Shown in pieces: positions 46,289-55,485 of a DNA stretch of 62,522 nucleotides. Both the position numbers and the translations under genes were made by a program. The notes under the pieces were generated by a model. The model searched no databases. It was not told where the DNA came from and saw nothing but the letters and a program-made list of their open reading frames with translations. The DNA comes from Pseudomonadota bacterium. GTDB taxonomy: Bacteria > Pseudomonadota > Alphaproteobacteria > Rhizobiales > Xanthobacteraceae. Every line of letters starts with the position of its first letter. The stretch's first letter is position 1. The stretch is taken from assembly GCA_018240595.1 (NCBI GenBank), contig JAFEFL010000003.1, positions 1-62,522 on the forward strand, written 5' to 3'.

Positions 46289-47059
46289 GTGCCCACCGCC
46301 GTTCCCGACGTCGATCGCGCCTCGTCCCAGACGGTGAAGGCGCAACTCGCGCTCCGCGACCTGATCTTGTCCGGCGACTTGAAGCCGGGCGATCGGATCT
46401 CCGAGCTCAACCTCGTCGACCGGCTCGGCATGTCGCGCACCCCGATCCGCATGGCGCTGGCCCGGCTCGAGGACGAAGGCTTCCTCGAAGCCATTCCGTC
46501 CGGCGGCTTCACCATCAAGGCGTTTGGCGAGCGCGACGTTTACGACGCCATCGAATTGCGCGGCACGCTGGAAGGCTTCGCCGCGCGCATCGCGGCCGAG
46601 CGCGGCGTGCGCGGTCGCATCATTGAGGAGATGAAGGACGCGATCCGGCGTATCGACGACATCGCGGCGCTGCCGGCACTCAGCGTCGATCATTTCTCCG
46701 ACTATGTCGATCTCAACGGCCGCTTCCACGCGCTGCTGGTCGAGGCCGCCGACAGTCCGGTACTCAAGCGCCAGATCGAACGTACGCTCAATCTGCCATT
46801 CGCCTCCCCGAGCGGCTTCGTCCGCGTCCAGGCCGAGTTGCCCGAAGCACGCAAGATCCTCATCATCGCTCAGGATCACCACACCTGCGTCGTCCGCGCC
46901 ATCGAGGATCGCGAAGGCACTCGCGCCGAGGCATTGATGCGTGAACATGCTCGGCTGGCGCAGCGCAATCTCCAGCTCGCGCTGCGGGATCAGGGCACGC
47001 GCAGCCTGCTACCGGGCGCCGTGCTGATCCGCGGCGCCATGCGCAGCGGCGTATTTTGA
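46289..47059 (+). CDS. GntR family transcriptional regulator, FadR/FCD subfamily
   Basis: The 256-residue regulator has an N-terminal winged helix (LALRDLILSGDLKPGDRISE, then DRLGMSRTPIRMALARLE) and a C-terminal helical FCD ligand domain with the metal-type residues in LNGRFHALLVEAA and HHTCVVRAIEDRE. FCD regulators usually bind carboxylic acids, so vanillate or protocatechuate are plausible effectors. The GTG at 46289 was chosen because AAAAGGAG precedes it and because an ATG at 46241 lies upstream of the predicted transcription start. It stands between divergent ligM and the methionine-synthase-like gene. Confidence 0.85.
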   Translation: MPTAVPDVDRASSQTVKAQLALRDLILSGDLKPGDRISELNLVDRLGMSRTPIRMALARLEDEGFLEAIPSGGFTIKAFGERDVYDAIELRGTLEGFAARIAAERGVRGRIIEEMKDAIRRIDDIAALPALSVDHFSDYVDLNGRFHALLVEAADSPVLKRQIERTLNLPFASPSGFVRVQAELPEARKILIIAQDHHTCVVRAIEDREGTRAEALMREHARLAQRNLQLALRDQGTRSLLPGAVLIRGAMRSGVF

Positions 47060-47163
47060 GGCCTGCCCACTGACGCCATCCCACTCACCGTGCTAAAGGC
47101 ACACCCGAACTTGAAGCCGTGGGCGGGTTCTGTTTCCCGCGGTCCAATCGTTGGAGGAAACAA

Positions 47164-48276
47164 ATGTCCCAGAGAACCAAACCGCCCTTTCGCGCCGATC
47201 AGGTCGGCTCGATCCTGCGCACCACCGCGATTCACGAAGCGCGCACCAAGCACGAGAAGGGCGAGATTACCGATGCGCAGCTGAAAGCGATCGAAGACGC
47301 CGAGATCATCAAGATCATCAAGAAGCAGGAAGAGATCGGCCTGCAGCCGGTGACCGACGGCGAATTCCGCCGCGCCTGGTGGCACTACGATTTCTTCGGG
47401 ATGCTCGACGGCGTCGAAGTCGTTCCTTCCGATCACGGCATCCAGTTCCAGGGCGTGCAGACCAAAATGCAGGTGCTGAACATCACCGGCAAGATCGGCT
47501 TCTCCGCCAGTCATCCGATGCTCGAGCACTTCAAGTTTCTCAAGGCGCATACCAGCCGCACGCCGAAGATGACCATCCCGGCGCCGAGCGTGATGCACTT
47601 CCGTCTCGAGCCGGATGCGGTCAAGACCAATGTCTATCCGAACCGCGACGCCATCTTCGACGATCTCGCCGTCGCCTATCAGAAGGCGGTCAAGGCCTTC
47701 TACGACGCGGGCTGCCGCTACCTGCAGTTCGACGACACCGCCTGGGCCTATCTGTGCTCGCAGGAAGAGCTGAAGAAGGCGCGCGATCGCGGCCTCGACG
47801 TCGGTCATCTGCAGGACAGCTACACCAGGATGATCAACAAGGCGCTGGAAGCCAAGCCCGCCGACATGACGATCACGACCCATGTCTGCCGCGGCAATTT
47901 CCGCTCCACCTTCATCTCGTCGGGTGGCTACGAGCCGGTCGCCAAGAACCTGCTCGAGAAGTGTAACTACGACGGCTACTTCCTCGAATATGACACCGAT
48001 CGCGCCGGCGGTTTCGAGCCGCTGCGTTTCCTGCCCAAGGGCAACAAGGTCGTCGTGCTGGGTCTCGTGACGTCGAAGAGCGGCACGTTGGAGAAAAAGG
48101 ACGACATCAAGAAGCGCATCGACGAGGCGACCAAGTACGTCGCGCTCGAACAGCTCGCCTTGTCGCCGCAGTGCGGCTTTGCCTCGACCGAGGAAGGCAA
48201 CACATTGGCCGAGGACGAGCAGTGGGCCAAGCTGAAGATGATCGTCGATATTTCGAAGGACGTGTGGGGCGCCTGA
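47164..48276 (+). CDS. cobalamin-independent methionine synthase-like methyltransferase (MetE C-domain family)
   Basis: The 370-residue protein corresponds to the catalytic C-terminal half of MetE (COG0620; YxjG/YxjH-like). The four zinc ligands are present: His240 and Cys242 (THVCRGN), Glu275 (YFLEYD) and Cys337 (SPQCGF). The N terminus PFRADQVGSILRT is typical. It would transfer a methyl group to homocysteine or a similar thiol, using a methyl-folate or another donor. Next to ligM and metF it may consume the 5-methyl-tetrahydrofolate from O-demethylation. TTGGAGG precedes the ATG at 47164. Its stop abuts the stop of rlpA. Confidence 0.85.
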   Translation: MSQRTKPPFRADQVGSILRTTAIHEARTKHEKGEITDAQLKAIEDAEIIKIIKKQEEIGLQPVTDGEFRRAWWHYDFFGMLDGVEVVPSDHGIQFQGVQTKMQVLNITGKIGFSASHPMLEHFKFLKAHTSRTPKMTIPAPSVMHFRLEPDAVKTNVYPNRDAIFDDLAVAYQKAVKAFYDAGCRYLQFDDTAWAYLCSQEELKKARDRGLDVGHLQDSYTRMINKALEAKPADMTITTHVCRGNFRSTFISSGGYEPVAKNLLEKCNYDGYFLEYDTDRAGGFEPLRFLPKGNKVVVLGLVTSKSGTLEKKDDIKKRIDEATKYVALEQLALSPQCGFASTEEGNTLAEDEQWAKLKMIVDISKDVWGA

Positions 48277-49077
48277 TCAGGGCGCCGCGACGACATCGAG
48301 TTCGCGACTGGCGACGGTCACCGGCCTTGGGTCGGTGACCGGGCCCAGCGCGTAATCCGCGCCCAGGAGCGGCGTCACCTTGACGTCGGCGATCAGGCCA
48401 GCCTGCATCGACGGGTCGAAATAACGCATCGCCCGCACATTGAGATCGATGATGCGGCCCGGTTTCAGCGGGCCGACATCGTTGATCTTCACGATGAGGC
48501 GTTTGTCGTTCGCTTCCACCAGCGCGTAGGCCATCTGGTAGTTGCGGCCGAAGCGGACGCCGCCGAAGCGTTCGCGCAGGTCGAGCTGGATCGCCGCCGC
48601 CCAGTCGTTCGCATCGTAGATCTGGCCGGACGCTGTCTCGGCGTTGCCGGCGTCGAGATCGGCCCGGTCTCCCGGATCGTACATCGACGCCGTCCCTGCG
48701 ATCGCGTCGCTCGCGGCGACGATCGGCATCGGCGACAGCGGTTCGGCACTGGGTGCAGAGAGGCTGCCGGTCGTTTCCGGCCCAGCGGGGACCGCGACGG
48801 CATCCGGCACGATCGACGCGGCCTGCAACGGCGCAAGCTCGATCGCGCCGAAGCGCTCGTCGAATGACGCGCTTTCACGGCGCGACGCCATGTCCTGCTT
48901 TCTCGGGATTGCGACCGCAGCTTCGGCTGTTTCGGCCGGAGCGGTGACCGCGGCGCTCGCCTGCGCGATGGCGACAAAGGCCAGGAATGCGGCCAACGCC
49001 GCCGCCGGCTTGCCCCGCCGAGCGCGCACGCCGTTCCTGACGCCGCTGCGCGGCCTCTCGAAGTCGATGACGGACAT
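48277..49077 (-). CDS. RlpA-like double-psi beta-barrel protein
   Basis: The 266-residue protein has an N-terminal basic stretch, one hydrophobic segment (about 24-43), an Ala-rich linker and a C-terminal RlpA-like barrel with GTASMYD, TASGQIYDANDWAAA and VKINDVGPLKPGRIIDLN. RlpA proteins act as septal lytic transglycosylases or cell-wall-associated proteins. A lipobox cysteine is not seen, so it is probably anchored by the hydrophobic segment or secreted. The gene meets the methionine-synthase-like gene tail to tail with no gap. Confidence 0.78.
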   Translation of the reverse strand: MSVIDFERPRSGVRNGVRARRGKPAAALAAFLAFVAIAQASAAVTAPAETAEAAVAIPRKQDMASRRESASFDERFGAIELAPLQAASIVPDAVAVPAGPETTGSLSAPSAEPLSPMPIVAASDAIAGTASMYDPGDRADLDAGNAETASGQIYDANDWAAAIQLDLRERFGGVRFGRNYQMAYALVEANDKRLIVKINDVGPLKPGRIIDLNVRAMRYFDPSMQAGLIADVKVTPLLGADYALGPVTDPRPVTVASRELDVVAAP

Positions 49078-49316
49078 TGGCCCCCCGGCTCATGACAGTC
49101 GACGGCGTCGATTGAACAGGGATCGCGATAAAGCCGCGTAAAATCCTATCGGCAAATAGCCGGGAAATCGGGCCTCGCCGTTTGCCGCGCGTTAATCATG
49201 CCAGCCTCGACACGCCAATCGCCTCAATGCGATAGTGCGCGCGCCCATGGCCGGGCACGACATGCGCCGCGCACGAAACCTCGTTCCGCGCCGCCGGAAA
49301 CGACGAGTGTTTTGCA

Positions 49317-50180
49317 ATGCCGCTCAATCCCGACAGGCTTCTCGCCCAGGAAATCCCCGCGGTCGAACAGATCTACGGTCCGAAGGACTGCATGCTCTAT
49401 GCGCTCGGCGTCGGCTTCGGTTACGACCCGCTCAATGAGAACGAACTGGCCTTCGTCAACGACACGGCGGGCCTCAAGGTCGTACCGACGTTTCCGCTCG
49501 TGCAAGGCTACACGCCGTTCTGGGAGATCGCACCGGATCTCGGCGTCACATCGAGCCACGCGGTGCATGGCGAGCAAACGATCGTTCTTCATGTCCCGGT
49601 GGCGACGCACGGCACGATCGTCGGCCGCGAGCGTATACTCGACGTGATCGACAAGGGCGCGGCTAAGGGGGCGCTGCTTTATCACGAGCGCACCATCACC
49701 GATAAAGCGACCGGCAAACTGCTCGCGACGCTGAAACAGACCACCTTCTGCCGCGCCGACGGGGGCTTTGGCGGGCCGGCGCGCGAGACGCCGCCGCCAC
49801 ATCCGATCCCGGGCCGCGCTCCGGATCTTGTCTGCGACCTGCCGACGCGCCCGGAAATGGCGCTGATCTACCGCCTGTCCGGCGACACCAATCCGCTGCA
49901 CTCCGAGCCGGCTTTCGCCCGCGGCGCGGGCTTTCCCCGCCCCATCCTGCATGGTCTCGCCACGATGGGCGTCGCCGGCCACGCCATTCTGAAGACGATG
50001 TGCGGTTACGACCCGACGCGGCTTGCCGCGATGACGGTGCGCTTTTCCGCCCCGGTCTATCCGGGCGAAACCTTGCGCACCGAGCTGTGGCGTGACGGCG
50101 CGGTTGTCTCGTTCCGCGTCCGTGTTAAGGAGCGCGATGTGGTCGCGATCAACAGCGGCCGCGCCGAGATCAATCTTTAG
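49317..50180 (+). CDS. MaoC family dehydratase (2-enoyl-CoA hydratase 2 type)
   Basis: The 287-residue protein has two hot-dog repeats like eukaryotic hydratase 2. The catalytic hydratase motif lies in the C-terminal half: SGDTNPLHSEPAFARGAGF followed by RPILHGLATMGVAGHA. It should hydrate trans-2-enoyl-CoA to (R)-3-hydroxyacyl-CoA, or act in reverse. It is the first of three tightly spaced genes with an acyl-CoA dehydrogenase and a CoA-transferase, which together look like an organic-acid activation and oxidation module. The substrate is unknown. Confidence 0.87.
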   Translation: MPLNPDRLLAQEIPAVEQIYGPKDCMLYALGVGFGYDPLNENELAFVNDTAGLKVVPTFPLVQGYTPFWEIAPDLGVTSSHAVHGEQTIVLHVPVATHGTIVGRERILDVIDKGAAKGALLYHERTITDKATGKLLATLKQTTFCRADGGFGGPARETPPPHPIPGRAPDLVCDLPTRPEMALIYRLSGDTNPLHSEPAFARGAGFPRPILHGLATMGVAGHAILKTMCGYDPTRLAAMTVRFSAPVYPGETLRTELWRDGAVVSFRVRVKERDVVAINSGRAEINL

Positions 50181-50189
50181 GAGACGTGC

Positions 50190-51350
50190 ATGACCGGCCG
50201 CCACGACGCTTACGCCGACATCCGGGAATCGGTGCGCGCGCTGTGTGCGAAGTTTCCGGGCGAGTACTGGCGCGAACTCGATCGCGAGCGCGCCTATCCG
50301 ACCGCCTTCGTCGATGCTCTGACCGAGGCCGGCTATCTCGCCGCGCTCATTCCCGAGGAGTATGGCGGCAGCGGACTGCCGGTATCGGCGGCTGCGGCGA
50401 TCATGGAAGAAGTGCATGCCGCCGGGTGCAACGGCGCCGCCTGTCACGCCCAGATGTACACGATGGGGACGATCCTGCGCCACGGCTCGCCGGCGCAGAA
50501 GGAGCGCTATCTGCCCGGCATTGCCAGCGGCGATCTGCGGCTGCAGGCCTTCGGCGTCACCGAGCCGACGTCGGGCACCGACACGTTGTCGCTGCGCACC
50601 ACGGCGCGGCGCGAGGGCGATCACTACGTGATCAACGGCCAGAAGATTTGGACGTCGCGCGCCGAGCATTCCGACCTGATGCTGCTCCTGGCGCGCACCA
50701 CGCCGAAGGAAGAGGTGAAGAAGCGCACCGACGGCCTGTCGGTGTTCCTGGTGGACATGAAGCTGGCGCAGGGCGCCAGCATCACCATCAAGCCGATCCG
50801 CACCATGATGAACCACGCCACCACCGAGGTGTTCTTCGACGACTTACGCGTGCCGGCGGAAAATCTCGTCGGCGAGGAGGGCAAAGGCTTCCGCTACATC
50901 CTCTCCGGCATGAACACCGAGCGAATCCTGATCGCGTCGGAATGCATCGGCGACGCCAAATGGTTCATCGAGCGGGCGAGCGCCTACGCCAAGGAGCGCG
51001 TGCTGTTCGGCCGGCCGATCGGCCAGAATCAGGGCGTGCAGTTTCCGATCGCGCGGGCCTATGCGCAGATGCGCGCCGCCGAACTGATGGTGCACGAGGC
51101 CTGCCGCAAATACGAAGCCGGCGAGGATCTCGGCGCCGAGGCCAATATGGCCAAGCTCCTCGCGGCCGATGCCTCATGGGCCGCCGCCGACATGTGCGTG
51201 CAGACGCATGGCGGCTTCGGCTTCGCCGAGGAGTATGACGTCGAACGCAAGTTCCGCGAGACTCGGCTCTATCAGGTGGCGCCGATCTCGACCAATCTCA
51301 TCCTGTCCTATCTCGCCGAGCACGTGCTCGGATTGCCGAGGTCCTACTAG
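50190..51350 (+). CDS. acyl-CoA dehydrogenase with atypical catalytic position
   Basis: The 386-residue enzyme has the family motifs AFGVTEPTSGTDTLSL and INGQKIWTSRAEHSD, and VQTHGGFGFAEEYDVER near the C terminus. The canonical catalytic glutamate of most members (as in gcdH here, YEGT) is Gln362 (LYQVAP). Glu244 in MNTERILIA lies where isovaleryl- and long-chain enzymes carry their base instead. It follows the MaoC gene by nine bases and precedes a class III CoA-transferase. The substrate is probably a branched or functionalised acyl-CoA. Confidence 0.87.
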   Translation: MTGRHDAYADIRESVRALCAKFPGEYWRELDRERAYPTAFVDALTEAGYLAALIPEEYGGSGLPVSAAAAIMEEVHAAGCNGAACHAQMYTMGTILRHGSPAQKERYLPGIASGDLRLQAFGVTEPTSGTDTLSLRTTARREGDHYVINGQKIWTSRAEHSDLMLLLARTTPKEEVKKRTDGLSVFLVDMKLAQGASITIKPIRTMMNHATTEVFFDDLRVPAENLVGEEGKGFRYILSGMNTERILIASECIGDAKWFIERASAYAKERVLFGRPIGQNQGVQFPIARAYAQMRAAELMVHEACRKYEAGEDLGAEANMAKLLAADASWAAADMCVQTHGGFGFAEEYDVERKFRETRLYQVAPISTNLILSYLAEHVLGLPRSY

Positions 51351-51352
51351 CT

Positions 51353-51422
51353 GTCATGCCCCGCGAAGGCGGGGGCATCCAGCGATTGAGAGCTGGATCG
51401 TCCACCTTCGCGAAAGATGACG
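51353..51422. repeat. extragenic palindrome between the dehydrogenase and CoA-transferase genes
   Basis: The element opens with GTCATGCCCCGC-gaag-GCGGGGGCATCC and continues to TTCGCGAAAGATGACGAC. It resembles the other GTCATG-type repeats. It interrupts an otherwise tight three-gene operon and carries an apparent ATG (51417) for the next frame. Confidence 0.6.
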
Positions 51423-51443
51423 ACAGAACGAGTGGCGAATTCA

Positions 51444-52568
51444 ATGACGTTACCTTTGGAAGGCCTTCTTGTTGTTTCCGTCGAACAGGCGGTCGCGGCG
51501 CCGCAATGCACCTGCCGCCTGGCGGACGCCGGCGCGCGCGTCATCAAGGTCGAGCGGCCGGAGGGCGATTTCGCCCGCCACTACGATTACATCGTGCATG
51601 GCGAGAGCGCGCATCTGGTCTGGCTCAACCGTGGCAAGGAGTCGGTGGTCTGCGACCTCACCAAGGCCGAGGACAAGGCGCTGCTCGAGGCGATGCTCGC
51701 CAAGGCCGACGTGTTCGTGCAGAACCTCAAGCCCGGCGCGCTCGGCAAGCTTGGCTTCTCGTTCGAACGCTTGCGTCAGGATTATCCGAAGCTGATCTGC
51801 GCTTCGATCTCGGGCTATGGCGAGAGCGGCCCGTTCGCGCAGCGCAAGGCCTACGATCTCCTGATTCAGGCCGAGTCCGGCCTGTCGTCGGTCACCGGCG
51901 GGCCGGAAGCACCGGCGCGCGTCGGCGTCTCGGTGGTCGATATCGCCGCGGGCCTCAGCGCCTATGAGGCGATCCTCGAGGCGCTGATCCGGCGCGGCCG
52001 CACCGGCGAGGGCGCCACCATCTCGGTATCGATGTTCGATGCCATGGCCGAGTGGATGACGATCCCGCTGCTCAATCAGGAATGGGGCAATCCGTTCAAG
52101 CGCGTCGGCCTCAAGCATCCGACCATCGCGCCCTACGGCGTGTTCAAGACGCGCGACGGCGCCGACATCCTGATCTCGATCCAGAACGACCGCGAATGGC
52201 GTGTGCTCGCCGACAAGGTGCTGGGCAATGCCGCGCTCGGCACCGACGAACGCTTCGCCACCAATCCGCAGCGCCAGGCCAATCGCCCGGAAACCGACGC
52301 GATCGTCGCCGCCGCGTTCGGCGCCGAAGATGTCGTGCCGCTGATGGACAAACTCGCCGCTGCCGACATCGCCTTTGCCCGCGTCAACGATTCCGCGCTG
52401 CTGGCAACGCATCCGCATTTGCGCCGCGTTACCGTCGGCACGCCGACAGGTCCGGCGTCGACACCGGCGCCCGGCGCGCGCTTCGTCGGCGAGGAGCGCC
52501 ATTACGGCGACATCCCGGCGCTCGGCTCGCATAGCGAGGCGGTCAGGAAGGAGTTTGGCGGGAAGTAA
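51444..52568 (+). CDS. CaiB/BaiF (class III) CoA-transferase
   Basis: The 374-residue protein shows the class III CoA-transferase motifs: LEGLLVVSVEQAVAAPQCT, RLADAGARVIKVERPEGDFA, ISGYGESGPFAQRKAYD with the catalytic aspartate, and LIQAESGLSSVTG. It would move CoA between carboxylic acids without ATP. ATG at 51444 is preferred because it matches the family N terminus; the frame also opens at 51417, but those nine residues are encoded by the end of a palindromic repeat. It completes the MaoC / acyl-CoA dehydrogenase trio. Confidence 0.87.
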   Translation: MTLPLEGLLVVSVEQAVAAPQCTCRLADAGARVIKVERPEGDFARHYDYIVHGESAHLVWLNRGKESVVCDLTKAEDKALLEAMLAKADVFVQNLKPGALGKLGFSFERLRQDYPKLICASISGYGESGPFAQRKAYDLLIQAESGLSSVTGGPEAPARVGVSVVDIAAGLSAYEAILEALIRRGRTGEGATISVSMFDAMAEWMTIPLLNQEWGNPFKRVGLKHPTIAPYGVFKTRDGADILISIQNDREWRVLADKVLGNAALGTDERFATNPQRQANRPETDAIVAAAFGAEDVVPLMDKLAAADIAFARVNDSALLATHPHLRRVTVGTPTGPASTPAPGARFVGEERHYGDIPALGSHSEAVRKEFGGK

Positions 52569-52589
52569 TAAGCGACTTGGCTCAGCCTG

Positions 52590-52736
52590 CTCCCTCTCCC
52601 CTTGGGGGAGAGGGTTGGGGTGAGGGGGCAAGTGAGCCCGATAGTTTGTAACCCCTCACCCGACGCGCCATAGCGCGTCAAAGACGCGCGTCAACGCGCT
52701 TATGCTGCGCGTCGATCTCTCCCCATGGGAGAGGTA
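52590..52736. repeat. composite extragenic palindrome, CCCTCTCCCC type
   Basis: The left half has CCCTCTCCCC facing GGGGAGAGGG and GTGAGGGGGC. The middle carries several GCGCGTC/GACGCGC inverted pairs, and the right end CTCTCCCCATGGGAGAGG is a second hairpin. It lies between the converging CoA-transferase and emrB genes and probably terminates both. Confidence 0.7.
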
Positions 52737-52742
52737 AAGACC

Positions 52743-54305
52743 TCAATCCATCGCTTGGATGACTTCGTCTTCCGGCTTCTTGGCCGCCGACTGATGCGCC
52801 TTGCGCGTCGAGCCGATGAACAGCACCAACGGCATCGCCGCCATGGTCAGCACCATCAGCAGCTTGAAGTCGTTGAGGTAGGCGATCATGTTGGCCTGCT
52901 GCGTAACGATGCCGTCGAGCATGGCCTTGCCGGCCTGCGTCGTGAGATTGAGCGCGCCGGCGATATCGGGGAACTGCAGCGCATCGTTGAACGGCGTTAT
53001 CTGCGCGCCGAGCCGCTCGTGCATGTAGGTGGTCTTGCTGGTCAGATTGGCGATCACCATCGAGATGCCGATCGACGAGCCGATATTGCGCACCAGGGTG
53101 GTGATGGCGGCGGCGCCGTTGCGCATCTGGCCCGGCAGCGTCAGGAACGCCACCGACGTGATCGGCACGAACAAGAGGCCGAGGCCGACGCCCTGGATGA
53201 TGCTGGTGACGACGATGGTGTGCTGCTGCGTGTCCAGCGACCAGCCGGTCATCTCGTAGAGAGTGCCGGCGGTGATGACGAGCCCGAGCAGGATGAGGTT
53301 TCGGATCTCGGTCAGCCGCATCAGGCGCGGCGCCACCAGCATGGTCAGCAGCGTGCCGACGCCGCGCGAGCCGAGCAGGAATCCGGCGGTCTGGATCGGA
53401 TAGCCGAGCAGGTTCTGCATGAACGGCGTCACCAGCGCCATGGTGCCGAACAGCACCACGCCGATGACGACCATGAACAGGCAGCCGGACACGAAGTTGC
53501 GATCCTTGAACATCGCGAAGTTGATGAACGGCTGGTCCGTCGTCAGCGAGTGCGAGAAGAAATAATAGAAGCCGGAGATCGAGATGATGGCCTCGACCCA
53601 GATTTCCCGGGCGCCGAACCAGCCGACCTGTTCGCCGCGGTCGAGCAGCAGCTGCAGCGAGCCGATGCCGACGGCAAGCGCCGCGAAGCCGAACCAGTCG
53701 AAGCGCAGATGATGCTGCTTGGTGGTGTCGTCCATGAAGATCACCATACCGACGACGGTGAGGACGCCGATCGGCAGGTTGATCAGGAACACCCAGTGCC
53801 ACGAGTAATTGTCGGTCAGCCAGGCGCCGAGTGTCGGGCCCATGATCGGGCCGAGCATGACGCCGACGCCCCATATCGCCATGGCCTGGCTGCGCTCCTG
53901 CACCGAATAGGAGTCGAGCAGCACCGCCTGCGACAGCGGCACCAGCGCCGCGCCGGCCATGCCCTGCATCAGGCGGAACAGCACCATCTGCTCGATGTTC
54001 TGCGCCAGCGCGCAGAGCAGCGAGGCGATCGTGAATCCGGCGACGCAGATGATGAAGATGATCTTGCGCCCGAAACGATCGGCCAGCCAGCCGACCGGTG
54101 CCGTCATGATCGCGGCCGCGACGATGTAAGAGGTCAGCACCCAGTTGACCTGGTCGAGCGACGCCGACAGCGAGCCCTGCATGTAGGGCAGCGCGACGTT
54201 GGCGATCGTCGTGTCGAGCGCCTGCATGATCGTCGCCGTCATGGCGCAGATCGTGATCAGGGTGCGCCGCGGGCCGGCGGGTAATGGTCCGGTGTGAGTG
54301 CTCAT
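52743..54305 (-). CDS. emrB: DHA2 family MFS multidrug transporter (EmrB/QacA type)
   Basis: The 520-residue protein has 14 predicted membrane segments and the DHA2 signature LDTTIANVALPYMQGSL in helix 1, WLADRFGRKIIF (motif A) and RLMQGMAGAALVPLSQAVLL (motif B). It would form a tripartite efflux pump with the adaptor encoded 25 bp upstream and an outer-membrane TolC-like channel from elsewhere. It is the last gene of marR-emrA-emrB. Confidence 0.9.
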   Translation of the reverse strand: MSTHTGPLPAGPRRTLITICAMTATIMQALDTTIANVALPYMQGSLSASLDQVNWVLTSYIVAAAIMTAPVGWLADRFGRKIIFIICVAGFTIASLLCALAQNIEQMVLFRLMQGMAGAALVPLSQAVLLDSYSVQERSQAMAIWGVGVMLGPIMGPTLGAWLTDNYSWHWVFLINLPIGVLTVVGMVIFMDDTTKQHHLRFDWFGFAALAVGIGSLQLLLDRGEQVGWFGAREIWVEAIISISGFYYFFSHSLTTDQPFINFAMFKDRNFVSGCLFMVVIGVVLFGTMALVTPFMQNLLGYPIQTAGFLLGSRGVGTLLTMLVAPRLMRLTEIRNLILLGLVITAGTLYEMTGWSLDTQQHTIVVTSIIQGVGLGLLFVPITSVAFLTLPGQMRNGAAAITTLVRNIGSSIGISMVIANLTSKTTYMHERLGAQITPFNDALQFPDIAGALNLTTQAGKAMLDGIVTQQANMIAYLNDFKLLMVLTMAAMPLVLFIGSTRKAHQSAAKKPEDEVIQAMD

Positions 54306-54330
54306 TTCAGCTCGTCACTTCGCCGTTCGG

Positions 54331-55485
54331 CTACTTCGCGTCCGGATCCTTCGACATGAACGGGATGCGGCTGTGGTGCGTGTCGATCTCGACATTCACG
54401 CTCATGCCGGTGCGCAGCAGCCCGAGATCCTGGCCCTTGTCGAAAGCGATGCGGACCGGCACGCGCTGCACGACCTTGACCCAGTTGCCGGTCGCATTCT
54501 GCGGCGGCAGGATCGAGAATTGCGCGCCGGTGCCGGGACTGACCGAGATGACGGTGCCGGTGAAGGTGCGATCCGGGAACGCGTCGACATCGAGCGTCGC
54601 CTTCTGGCCGATGCGCAGATAGGTGATGTCGGTTTCCTTCGGATTGGCGTCGACCCACGGATTGGCGTCGTCGATCACGCTGAGGATCGGCCCGCCGGCG
54701 GCGACGAAGCGGCCGAGCTGGATGTTGTCGACCTGCGTCGCCGTGCCGTCGATCGGCGCGCGCAGCACGGTGTGGGCGAGGTCGCGTTCGGCGTTGTCGA
54801 CCGCAGCCTGCGCCTGCGCGTAATCGGGAAACTTCTCCAACGGCAGGTTCGGATCGCCGAGCAGCGAACTCAGCGTCGTCGCCTTCTGCTGCTCGGCATA
54901 TTGCGCCTGCAACTGCGCCGCCACCACGTTCGCCGCCGAAGTATCGACATCGGCCTGGGAGCCGGCCTGCGACGCGACCAGCTTCTGCTTGCGCTCGAGG
55001 TCGCGTTTCTTCAGGTCGACGTTCTTCTCGGCGAGGTCGGTGAGCGTCGTCAGCGACTTCAGCGTGGTAATGGCCTTCTCGTACTCGACGCGTGCGGCGT
55101 CGCGCTTGGCCTTGGCCTGCGCCAAAGCGAGTTCGAACGGCACCTTGTCGAGCGTCAGCAATTCGTCGCCGGCCTTGACGTGCTGGCCCTCCTTGATGGC
55201 GATATGCGCCACCTTGCCGGAGATGTCCGGCGTGATCAGCACCTTCTGCGCGCCGACATAGGCGTTGTCGGTCGAGACATAGCGGCCGCCGAGCAGATAC
55301 ACCGTGCCGCCGATCAGCGCCACCGCGAGCGGCAGCACGACCAGCAGCATGCGGCGCAGGTTGCGCCGCTTTGACGGAGCGGCGGCGCTGGCCGGCGCTC
55401 CGGCTTCGCCGGCGGGCGCGCTCGGCTGGTCCGGATTGGTCTTGGCTTCCGGAGACGGAACGACTTTCAAGGCTTTTTCACTCAT
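54331..55485 (-). CDS. emrA: HlyD/EmrA family membrane fusion protein
   Basis: The 384-residue adaptor has an N-terminal cytoplasmic stretch, one membrane anchor (about 43-65), the biotinyl-lipoyl-like region VAHIAIKEGQHVKAGDELL, a long coiled-coil hairpin (about 130-235), and the beta-barrel motif LRAPIDGTATQVDNIQLG. It links EmrB to the outer membrane channel. Its ATG overlaps the marR stop by four bases, so expression is coupled to the regulator. Confidence 0.9.
   Translation of the reverse strand: MSEKALKVVPSPEAKTNPDQPSAPAGEAGAPASAAAPSKRRNLRRMLLVVLPLAVALIGGTVYLLGGRYVSTDNAYVGAQKVLITPDISGKVAHIAIKEGQHVKAGDELLTLDKVPFELALAQAKAKRDAARVEYEKAITTLKSLTTLTDLAEKNVDLKKRDLERKQKLVASQAGSQADVDTSAANVVAAQLQAQYAEQQKATTLSSLLGDPNLPLEKFPDYAQAQAAVDNAERDLAHTVLRAPIDGTATQVDNIQLGRFVAAGGPILSVIDDANPWVDANPKETDITYLRIGQKATLDVDAFPDRTFTGTVISVSPGTGAQFSILPPQNATGNWVKVVQRVPVRIAFDKGQDLGLLRTGMSVNVEIDTHHSRIPFMSKDPDAK

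Noticed and set aside
47060..47163. A possible SAM-responsive riboswitch before the methionine-synthase-like gene.
   Set aside because: The gap contains CTAAAGG and small hairpins, but I cannot build the SAM-II pseudoknot or the SAH fold from it, and it is short.
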